In this document: piece by piece, positions 1 to 5,337 of the stretch
Numbering within the stretch: the stretch's first letter is position 1
How the letters are laid out: each line of letters opens with the position of its first letter
Made by a program: the position numbers and the translations under genes
Notes under the pieces: model-generated
Told to the model about the DNA's origin: nothing
Databases searched by the model: none
The model's input: the letters and a program-made list of their open reading frames with translations, nothing else
Source of the DNA: an uncultured Thermoleophilia bacterium
GTDB lineage: Bacteria > Actinomycetota > Thermoleophilia > Gaiellales > F1-60-MAGs149
Length of the DNA: 5,568 nt
Direction: 5' to 3'
Assembly (NCBI GenBank): GCA_902806305.1
Contig: CADCWC010000281.1
Span: forward strand, 1 to 5,568

Positions 1-2523
1 GCCTCGATCCAGCGCACCCTCGACCTCGGGCGGCAGGGCGTGCGCGACCTGCACATCGACGTCTACGACACGGACTGGCAATCCGAGGCCTACACGACCG
101 TCTCGGGCCAGAACTCGAACAACTCCGTCCGCATCACGGGCGCATTCATGCGGGCGGTCGAGAACGACGACGACTGGCATCTCTACGCCCGGACGGAGCT
201 CGAGCGGGCCAAGGCCGAGGGTCGAGCGGCCGTGCCGTGCGAGACGCTGCGCGCCCGCGACCTCTGGGACGACATCGCCGAGGCGGCCTGGCAGTGCGCC
301 GACCCGGGCATCCAGTTCCACGACACGACCAACGAGTGGCACACGTGCCCGGCGGGCGGCCCGATCCGGGCCTCGAACCCGTGTAGTGAGTACCTGTTCC
401 TGGACGACACGGCCTGCAACCTGGCCTCCCTGAACCTCCTGCGCTTCGAGACGGCCGACGGCTTCGACGTCGACTCGTTCCGACACGCCGCGCGGCTCTG
501 GACGATCGTCCTCGAGCTCTCCGTGCTGATGGCCCAGTTCCCGTCGCGGGAGATCGCCGACGGCTCCTGGCGCTACCGCACGCTCGGCCTCGGCTACGCC
601 AACCTCGGCGCCCTGGCCATGCGTCGCGGGCTCGCCTACGACTCGCCCGAGGCCACGGCCTTCACCGGCGCGGTCACGGCGCTGATGCACTTCACGGCGC
701 TCGCCACGAGCGCCGAGCTGGCCGCGGAGGTCGGTCCCTTCGCGGGCTTCGCGCCCAATCGCGAGGCGATGCTGCGGGTGGTCCGGAACCACCGACGGGC
801 CGCCTACGGCGCCCCGGAAGGCGAGTACGAGGGGCTGACCGTCACGCCGATGACGATCGACCCGGCCCACGTGGCCCCCGAGCTGCTCGCGGCGGCGCGG
901 GCCGACGCCGACCGGGCGCTCGAGCTCGGCGAGCGGCACGGCTACCGCAACGCGCAGGTCTCGCTGATCGCCCCCACCGGCACCATCGGGCTCGTCATGG
1001 ACTGCGACACGACCGGCATCGAGCCGGACTTCGCGCTGGTCAAGTTCAAGAAGCTCGCGGGCGGCGGCTACTTCAAGATCGTCAACGCCTCCGTGCCGTC
1101 CGCCCTCGAGCGCCTCGGCTACACGCCCGACCAGGTCCGGGAGATCGTCCGCTTCTGCGTCGGGTCCGGCACGCTGGCGGGCTGCCCGCATCTGTCCCCC
1201 GAGCGGCTGCGCGAGCTCGGCTTCGACGCCGCGGCGCTCGCGCGCGTCGAGGCGCAGCTGCCCGCGGCGTTCGACATCCGTTACGCGTTCACGCGCTGGA
1301 CCGTCGGCGACGACGTGCTCGTGGACGGCCTCGGGATCGAGCCCGAGCAGCTCGAGCGGCCGGACTTCGACCTGCTCACGGCCGTCGGCTTCACGCCCGC
1401 CGAGATCGACGAGGCGAACGCCTTCGTGACGGGCACGATGACGGTCGAGGGGGCGCCGCACCTGCGCCCCGAGCACCTGTCGGTGTTCGACTGCGCCAAC
1501 AAGACGGGGCGCACCGGCACGCGGGCCATCCGTCCGCTGGCCCACGTCGAGATGATGGCCGCCGCCCAGCCGTTCCTGTCGGGTGCCATCTCGAAGACCA
1601 TCAACCTCGCGAACGCGGCCACCATCGCCGACGTGGCGGAGTGCTACCGCGTGTCGTGGCAGAAGATGATCAAGGCCACCGCGATCTACCGTGACGGCTC
1701 GAAGCTGTCACAGCCGCTCTCCGGCGCGGCCGCGGAGGCGCTCGACGTCGGCGAGCTCGAGGAGCTGACGCTCACGCCGAGCGTCGAGCAGGTCGCCGAG
1801 CGCGTGGTGGTCGAGTACCTGCGCGAGCGGCGCCGCCTGCCGGACCGTCGCGCGGGCTACACGCAGAAGGCCACCATCGGCGGCCACAAGGTGTACCTGC
1901 GCACGGGCGAGTACACGGACGGCCAGCTCGGTGAGGTATTCATCGACATGCACAAGGAGGGCGCCGCCTTCCGCAGTGTCATGAACTGCTTCGCCATCGC
2001 CGTGTCGCTCGGCCTCCAGCACGGCGTGCCGCTCGAGGAGTACGTCGACGCGTTCGTGTTCACGCGCTTCGAGCCGAACGGCATGGTCACGGGGAACCCG
2101 CAGATCAAGATGTCGACGTCCGTGATCGACTACATCTTCCGCGAGCTGGCCGTCTCCTACCTCGATCGCGAGGATCTCGCCCAGGTCCGTCAGGAGGACC
2201 TCCGCAACACGACCGTCAGCTCCAAGCCGACGTCGGAGCACACCGACATCCTCGGCCGCTCGGCGACCGCGACCGTGGAGTCCGCGCCGCCGGCCGTCGA
2301 CGGCGGCTCGTCGGCGGCGAACGGCGGTGGCACCGTGCGGATCGAGGCCACCAAGGTCGCGACCCGCGTCTCGCCGGTCGCCCCGATGCTGTCCAAGCGC
2401 GACGAGGCGCGGCTGAAGGGCTACGAGGGCGACTCGTGTGGCAACTGCGGCCAGCTGACGCTGGTTCGCAACGGCACGTGCCTGAAGTGCGACACCTGCG
2501 GCGAGACGTCCGGCTGCAGCTGA
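1..2523 (+). CDS. nrdJ: Vitamin B12-dependent (class II) ribonucleotide reductase, C-terminal 840 codons
   Basis: Reduces ribonucleotides to deoxyribonucleotides using a thiyl radical generated from adenosylcobalamin; cytosolic, and able to work with or without oxygen. The reading frame is open from base 1, so the 5' end is missing; the GTG at 40 is internal, because conserved family sequence (the GQNSNNSVRI segment) is already continuous there. Counting window codons, NPCSE at 126-130 carries the radical cysteine (C128) and glutamate (E130). C139 in 'ACNLASLNL' lies 11 residues on, the spacing of the Thermotoga C322/C333 pair. PTGTIG at 325-330 is the phosphate-binding loop. 'SGAISKTIN' and 'YRDGSKLSQPL' complete the barrel. 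A TSCPD domain lies at about 616-723, then a Gly/Ala/Ser-rich linker, then a cysteine tail (C813, C816, C827, C830, C833, C839) typical of the swinging redox arm. Identification is secure from these motifs. Confidence 0.97.
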   Translation, partial: ASIQRTLDLGRQGVRDLHIDVYDTDWQSEAYTTVSGQNSNNSVRITGAFMRAVENDDDWHLYARTELERAKAEGRAAVPCETLRARDLWDDIAEAAWQCADPGIQFHDTTNEWHTCPAGGPIRASNPCSEYLFLDDTACNLASLNLLRFETADGFDVDSFRHAARLWTIVLELSVLMAQFPSREIADGSWRYRTLGLGYANLGALAMRRGLAYDSPEATAFTGAVTALMHFTALATSAELAAEVGPFAGFAPNREAMLRVVRNHRRAAYGAPEGEYEGLTVTPMTIDPAHVAPELLAAARADADRALELGERHGYRNAQVSLIAPTGTIGLVMDCDTTGIEPDFALVKFKKLAGGGYFKIVNASVPSALERLGYTPDQVREIVRFCVGSGTLAGCPHLSPERLRELGFDAAALARVEAQLPAAFDIRYAFTRWTVGDDVLVDGLGIEPEQLERPDFDLLTAVGFTPAEIDEANAFVTGTMTVEGAPHLRPEHLSVFDCANKTGRTGTRAIRPLAHVEMMAAAQPFLSGAISKTINLANAATIADVAECYRVSWQKMIKATAIYRDGSKLSQPLSGAAAEALDVGELEELTLTPSVEQVAERVVVEYLRERRRLPDRRAGYTQKATIGGHKVYLRTGEYTDGQLGEVFIDMHKEGAAFRSVMNCFAIAVSLGLQHGVPLEEYVDAFVFTRFEPNGMVTGNPQIKMSTSVIDYIFRELAVSYLDREDLAQVRQEDLRNTTVSSKPTSEHTDILGRSATATVESAPPAVDGGSSAANGGGTVRIEATKVATRVSPVAPMLSKRDEARLKGYEGDSCGNCGQLTLVRNGTCLKCDTCGETSGCS

Positions 2524-2533
2524 CCTGACCCGT

Positions 2534-2564
2534 CGGTGCCGGCCCGCTGCGCGGACCGGCACCG
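2534..2564 (+). terminator. GC-rich hairpin after nrdJ, likely terminator
   Basis: A near-perfect inverted repeat starts 10 bases after the nrdJ stop. The outer arms are 9 bp (CGGTGCCGG at 2534-2542 with CCGGCACCG at 2556-2564). A single C/A mismatch follows, then 4 inner base pairs (CCGC with GCGG) around a TGC loop. No T-run follows, so this is not a textbook intrinsic terminator. Tail-less GC hairpins are common behind genes in high-GC actinobacteria, and the placement between nrdJ and a gene with its own ribosome binding site fits termination or transcript 3'-end protection. Confidence 0.7.
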
Positions 2565-2597
2565 CCGGCGACCCGGCCGCCCGCGCAGGCGCCAGAC

Positions 2598-2604
2598 GAG
2601 AGGA
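2598..2604 (+). promoter_or_regulatory. Ribosome binding site of the cupin gene
   Basis: GAGAGGA ends 7 bases before the ATG at 2612, a good Shine-Dalgarno match and spacing. It fixes this ATG as the start of the cupin gene and shows that the gene is translated independently of nrdJ. Confidence 0.75.
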
Positions 2605-2611
2605 TTCGGAC

Positions 2612-3001
2612 ATGCCACACGTCGACATCTCGACCCTCCACCAGCACGTCATCCCGTCCGGCCGGTGGCGGAAGCTCAACGAGCCGCTCGGGGTCACCGC
2701 GTTCGGGTTGAACGTCATCGACTGCGATCCAGGCGAGACGTTCGACATCGAGCACGACGAGCGTGCAAGCGGCCAGCAGGAGGCCTACGTCGTCCTCGCC
2801 GGGCGCGCCGAGTTCCGCGTCGCGGAGCAGACCGTCGAGGCGTGGCCCGGCGTGGTCGTGGCGGTTCCCGATCCGACCCACGTGCGGTCGTGGCGCGCGC
2901 TCGAGCCCGGCACGCGGGTGCTCTGCATCGGTGCCGAGCCGGCGAGCACGCCGCACGACTTCGGTACCTGGATCGACGCGGAGGCCGCGTCCCAGGCCTG
3001 A
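2612..3001 (+). CDS. Small single-domain cupin protein
   Basis: A 129-residue protein with the length and sequence pattern of one cupin beta-barrel. Cupin motif 1 is seen as G41-ETFDI-EH48-DE50, then QQE57-AYVVLAG64, giving H-x-E in place of the classic H-x-H. Motif 2 is the 'WPGVVVAVPDPTH90' stretch, whose H90 could be the last metal ligand. H48, E50, E57 and H90 are therefore the plausible metal site, though this is inferred. Related short actinobacterial cupins share the 'LGVTAFGLN' and 'EHDE' segments and have no agreed substrate. There is no signal peptide or membrane segment, so it should be cytosolic. The start is supported by a GAGAGGA ribosome binding site. It lies between two probable transcription boundaries, so it may be monocistronic. 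Fold assignment is good; function is unknown. Confidence 0.88.
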   Translation: MPHVDISTLHQHVIPSGRWRKLNEPLGVTAFGLNVIDCDPGETFDIEHDERASGQQEAYVVLAGRAEFRVAEQTVEAWPGVVVAVPDPTHVRSWRALEPGTRVLCIGAEPASTPHDFGTWIDAEAASQA

Positions 3002-3007
3002 CGTGCA

Positions 3008-3020
3008 GCCGGTCACCGGC
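3008..3020 (+). terminator. Short hairpin just after the cupin gene
   Basis: GCCGG (3008-3012) and CCGGC (3016-3020) pair around a TCA loop, starting 6 bases after the cupin stop. The stem is only 5 bp with no T-run, and small palindromes are frequent at this GC content, so this is a weak terminator candidate. The rest of 3002-3091 holds no gene that I can support. Confidence 0.3.
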
Positions 3021-3091
3021 CGTGCCGAGCGCGCGAGCGGCCGGGACGGGCGTGGTGCAGCGCCCCGAGTCGGCGCCGCGGCCCGCGGGTG

Positions 3092-3097
3092 TACGCT
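3092..3097 (+). promoter_or_regulatory. -10 element (TACGCT) of a leaderless promoter
   Basis: TACGCT fits the actinobacterial -10 pattern TAnnnT. It ends 7 bases before the ATG at 3105, the normal distance from a -10 element to the first transcribed base, so transcription would begin at or next to the start codon. No Shine-Dalgarno sequence precedes that ATG, as expected for a leaderless mRNA. No convincing TTGACA-like -35 box is visible about 17 bases upstream. The element would drive both the DCC-family gene and the aldo/keto reductase. Confidence 0.55.
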
Positions 3098-3104
3098 GCC
3101 GGGC

Positions 3105-3482
3105 ATGGCAACCGACGCACAGCGACCGCCGATCGTCGTCTACGACGACGCGTGCGGGTTCTGCACGCGGAGCGTGCGGGCCCTGACGGGTCTCGACTGG
3201 CTCGGGCGGCTCGACCGGCTCGGCTACTCGGTGGCCGTGGAGCGATTCCCCGAGGTGTCGCGCGGCCTGCTCGACGAAGGGCTGCGCGTCCGGTTCGCCG
3301 ATGGCTCCGTGACCGTCGGGATCGACGCGGTCCGCTCGGCGCTCGTCCGGACGCCGCTCGGCGTGCTGCTCGCCGCGCTGCTCTACCTGCCGCCCATCCG
3401 GGCCGTCGGCGCCCGCGTGTACCGGTTCGTGGCAGCCCGACGCCGCCGCGACCTCGCCTGCCCGGTGCCCGACGGCCGCTGA
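3105..3482 (+). CDS. DCC-family (DUF393) thiol-disulfide oxidoreductase-like protein
   Basis: A 125-residue protein of the DCC family (Pfam DUF393), named after a conserved Asp-Cys-Cys signature near the N-terminus. Here it appears as VVYDDAC17-GFC20, a CxxC pair following the first beta strand as in thioredoxin-like proteins. The family is predicted to do thiol-disulfide exchange, but few members are characterised and partners are unknown. 'FADGSVTVGIDAVRSAL' and 'YLPPIRAVGARVYRFVAARRRR' match the usual middle and C-terminal parts, and a third cysteine (C119) lies near the end. The Leu/Ala-rich stretch at about 85-100 is a short hydrophobic helix of the fold rather than a clear membrane anchor. 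The ATG at 3105 is chosen because the family signature begins directly after it and a -10 element lies 7 bases upstream. The open frame extends further left, but only through intergenic DNA and the cupin gene. It is followed after one base by the aldo/keto reductase. Confidence 0.88.
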   Translation: MATDAQRPPIVVYDDACGFCTRSVRALTGLDWLGRLDRLGYSVAVERFPEVSRGLLDEGLRVRFADGSVTVGIDAVRSALVRTPLGVLLAALLYLPPIRAVGARVYRFVAARRRRDLACPVPDGR

Positions 3483-3483
3483 G

Positions 3484-4446
3484 GTGCGCGCGGCCCGTCG
3501 CCTGGGACGGGACGGTCCGGCGGTGAGCGCGATCGGTCTCGGTCTGGCCGCGCTCGGGCGCCCGGGCTACGTGAACCTCGGGCACGGCGAGGATCTGGCG
3601 GGACACCGCGCGCCCGGGATGCTCGAGGCCCGCGCCCACGCCGTCCTCGATGCCGCCTGGGCGGCGGGCGTCCGCTACGTCGACGTGGCGAGGTCCTACG
3701 GGCGCGGCGAGGAGTTCCTGGCGCACTGGCTGACCCGCCGGCGCCCGCCGCCCGACAAGCTCACGGTCGGGTCGAAGTGGGGGTACACCTACACGGCCGG
3801 CTGGCGCACCGACGCCGAGCAGCACGAGGTCAAGGATCACTCCCTGGCGACGCTCGAGCGTCAGTACGCGGAGACGCGCGACCTGCTGGGCGAGCAGCTC
3901 GACCTGTACCAGATCCACTCGGCGACACCGGAGAGCGGCGTCCTCGACGACTCGCGCGTCATGGCCCGGCTGGCCGAGCTGCGGGCGGGCGGTCTGCGGA
4001 TCGGCCTGTCGGTCAGCGGACCACGGCAGGGCGCGACGATCCGCCGGGCGCTCGAGGCGGGCGAGTTCGATGCCGTCCAGGCGACCTGGAACGTGCTCGA
4101 GCCCTCCGCCGGACCGGCGCTCGCCGAGGCCCACGCGGCGGGCCTCGGGGTGATCGTGAAGGAGGGCGTCGCGAACGGCAGGCTGACCACACGGGGCGAC
4201 GTGCCGGACCTCCTGGCCGCCGCGGCCGGACGAGGCGTCACCCCCGACGCGCTCGCCCTGGCCGCCGTGCTCCGGCGACCGTGGGTCGACGTCGTGCTCA
4301 GCGGGGCGGCGACGGAGGCGCAGCTCGCGGGCAACCTCGCGGCGCTCGGCGTCGTCTGGGACGACGCGCTCGAGGCCTTGCTGCCCGACCTCGCCGAGCC
4401 GGCCGAGGCGTACTGGGCTCGCAGGTCGGCGCTGCCCTGGACCTGA
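3484..4446 (+). CDS. Aldo/keto reductase
   Basis: A 320-residue NAD(P)H-dependent oxidoreductase of the aldo/keto reductase superfamily, a cytosolic (beta/alpha)8 barrel that interconverts carbonyls and alcohols. The full catalytic tetrad is visible: D67 in 'YVDVARSYG', Y72, K98 in 'VGSKWGY' and H145 in 'LYQIHS'. The C-terminal segment 'VVLSGAATEAQLAGNLAAL' matches the cofactor-binding loop and helix. The N-terminal 'RRLGRDGPAVSAIGLGLAALGRPGYVNLGH' is the usual first-strand region, which favours the GTG at 3484 over the in-frame GTG at 3523. The pattern resembles a subgroup of actinobacterial AKRs annotated only generically; the substrate cannot be read from sequence. The start lies one base after the DCC gene's stop (TGA-G-GTG) without a good ribosome binding site, suggesting translational coupling. 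Its stop codon lies inside a hairpin shared with the convergent peptidase gene. Confidence 0.93.
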   Translation: MRAARRLGRDGPAVSAIGLGLAALGRPGYVNLGHGEDLAGHRAPGMLEARAHAVLDAAWAAGVRYVDVARSYGRGEEFLAHWLTRRRPPPDKLTVGSKWGYTYTAGWRTDAEQHEVKDHSLATLERQYAETRDLLGEQLDLYQIHSATPESGVLDDSRVMARLAELRAGGLRIGLSVSGPRQGATIRRALEAGEFDAVQATWNVLEPSAGPALAEAHAAGLGVIVKEGVANGRLTTRGDVPDLLAAAAGRGVTPDALALAAVLRRPWVDVVLSGAATEAQLAGNLAALGVVWDDALEALLPDLAEPAEAYWARRSALPWT

Positions 4447-4471
4447 CGCGTGGAGCTCGCGCGACGTCAGG
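4442..4471. terminator. Bidirectional hairpin between convergent genes
   Basis: CCTGACG (4442-4448) and CGTCAGG (4465-4471) form a perfect 7-bp inverted repeat. Two more C-G pairs (4449-4450 with 4462-4463) are possible past a bulged A at 4464, and the remaining 11-base loop contains GAGCTC. The TGA of the aldo/keto reductase (4444-4446) lies in the left arm. The TGA of the minus-strand peptidase (4467-4469 on the plus strand) lies in the right arm. The symmetry and convergent position suit a terminator for both transcripts. There is no T-run on either side. Confidence 0.6.
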
Positions 4472-5279
4472 GCTCACGCGGGCGCGCGGTGTGCTCTGCC
4501 GCGGCCGTGCTGCGCACGGAGGCGGCCACCTCGAGGACCGCAGCGGCGTGCCGGCGGGCCCGCGCGGGCGTCAGCGACCCCGACCCGAGCTCGACCACGA
4601 ACGAGGTGGTGCCCGGCAGGACGTGATTCGACCAGCCGGTCGCCACCCCGGGCAGCGGACCGATCTCGCGCAGTGGAAGTCCGACCGCCCGGGCGTAGCG
4701 GCGTTCCACGGTGGCGGCGGGCGTCGACGGGTCGACGAGCCCGAGCGCCTGGTGGTACCACACGGTGACGTCCGGGCGCACGCGTCGGAGCAGCGACCGG
4801 GCGATGCGGGACTCCCGCTCCGAGAACGGGCGAGCGCCGGCGTGGAAGGCGTCGCCCGGCCGCCCGATGGGGCGCCATCGCCAGCTGAAGTTGCGGTTGA
4901 GGTCGACCCCTCGGGCGTTCCCGCGCGTCCTCGCGGCGGCGCCGTCCGGGTTCAGGGTGCCGAGCACCCAGAGCGCGACGCCGGGCGGCGGCGTGGCGCC
5001 CTGGAGCCGCGCGGTGACGGACAGGCCCGCACGTTCCGTGCCGTGGATGCAGCCCACGACGAGGATGTTCCGGGTCGCGTCGGCGCGACCGAGACGGACC
5101 ACGCGGATCGGACGCCCCTGCCAGGAGCGGCCGAGCAGCATGACCTGCCGGTGCGCGGCGGGATCGCGCGGCCCCGTCTCCGGTCGCGCCGCGGCGTGCG
5201 CCGGCCCGAGGCCCGCGAGGACCGCGAGGACGGCGGAGGGGAGGACGCCCCGACGGCACATGGTGCCCACGGCCGTCAT
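4467..5279 (-). CDS. Secreted M14-family zinc carboxypeptidase-like protein
   Basis: A predicted exported peptidase of the M14 (carboxypeptidase A/MpaA-like) fold, 270 residues from the ATG at 5279. Residue numbers here count from that ATG. The zinc site is present: H79 and E82 in 'GCIHGTE' (HxxE) and H176 in 'VWYHQ'. The substrate-binding N128-R129 lie in 'RGVDLNRNF', preceded by R123 and 'NPDG', and the catalytic glutamate is E230 in 'FVVELGSG'. The N-terminus has basic 'CRRG', a hydrophobic stretch 'VLPSAVLAVLAGLG' and 'AHA' followed by Ala, a Sec signal peptide. The protein should therefore act outside the membrane, plausibly on cell-wall or other peptides. The M14 subgroup also includes murein-peptide amidases; the substrate is not established here. 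The ATG at 5261 is an alternative start giving 264 residues. An in-frame extension to 5489 is not accepted, because it lacks conserved sequence, places the signal peptide internally and overlaps the divergent gene. Confidence 0.88.
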   Translation of the reverse strand: MTAVGTMCRRGVLPSAVLAVLAGLGPAHAAARPETGPRDPAAHRQVMLLGRSWQGRPIRVVRLGRADATRNILVVGCIHGTERAGLSVTARLQGATPPPGVALWVLGTLNPDGAAARTRGNARGVDLNRNFSWRWRPIGRPGDAFHAGARPFSERESRIARSLLRRVRPDVTVWYHQALGLVDPSTPAATVERRYARAVGLPLREIGPLPGVATGWSNHVLPGTTSFVVELGSGSLTPARARRHAAAVLEVAASVRSTAAAEHTARPREP

Positions 5280-5286
5280 GGTGCCC
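5259..5286 (-). repeat. Duplicated start-codon context of the M14 gene
   Basis: The ten bases GGGCACCATG occur twice on the minus strand, 18 bases apart, covering the ATG at 5279 and the in-frame ATG at 5261. Both candidate starts therefore have the same immediate upstream sequence. The first also has AGGG four bases before CATG-proximal positions, a weak ribosome binding site. The repeat makes the true start ambiguous from sequence alone. Confidence 0.6.
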
Positions 5287-5302
5287 TGCCGGGACGGCCG
5301 GC

Positions 5303-5330
5303 TCAAGGCGGCGGCGGGGAGGTCCGATAC
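5303..5330 (+). promoter_or_regulatory. Candidate sigma-28/WhiG-type promoter
   Basis: TCCGATAC at 5323-5330 matches six consecutive bases (CCGATA) of the sigma-28 -10 consensus GCCGATAA. CTCAAG at 5302-5307 resembles its -35 element CTAAAG with one mismatch. The gap from TCAA to CCGATA is 17 bases, one more than the enterobacterial spacing of 16. The -10 ends 7 bases before the ATG at 5338, so the transcript would start at about the start codon. The intergenic stretch between the divergent genes is only 58 bases, so few other promoter positions exist. A GGGGAGG at 5316-5322 lies 15 bases from the ATG, too far for a normal ribosome binding site. This is inference from a consensus match. Confidence 0.42.
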
Positions 5331-5337
5331 CTCTTCC

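Noticed and set aside
40..42. GTG at 40 as the start of nrdJ
   Set aside because: The frame is open to base 1, and the visible protein lacks the N-terminal part of the family, so the gene begins outside the window.
1495..1515. Possible loss of a cysteine in the nrdJ segment 'FDCANKTG', where I recall relatives with 'FDCANKCG' or 'FDCANPCG'
   Set aside because: The position is variable in the family as I remember it and is not one of the known catalytic cysteines. No alignment was available to judge it.
1708..2748. Long minus-strand open frame (346 codons) opposite the 3' part of nrdJ and the cupin gene
   Set aside because: It lies antisense to the conserved TSCPD domain and cysteine tail of nrdJ and runs across the hairpin and into the cupin gene. 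The translation is Arg/Ala/Val-rich with no recognisable motif, as expected for the complement of a GC-rich gene.
3008..3104. Several short palindromes in the gap between the cupin and DCC genes, considered as operators or a small RNA
   Set aside because: Palindromes such as CCGCGG and CCCGCGGG arise often by chance at this GC content, and no consistent spacing or conserved structure was visible.
2216..3106. Minus-strand open frame of 296 codons spanning the nrdJ end and the cupin gene
   Set aside because: It crosses two gene boundaries and the hairpin, and its product is Arg/Pro/Ser-rich without domains.
3013..4134. Minus-strand open frame of 373 codons opposite the DCC and aldo/keto reductase genes
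   Set aside because: The plus strand encodes two recognised families with intact catalytic residues over the same bases. The minus-strand product is low-complexity Arg/Gly/Ala sequence.
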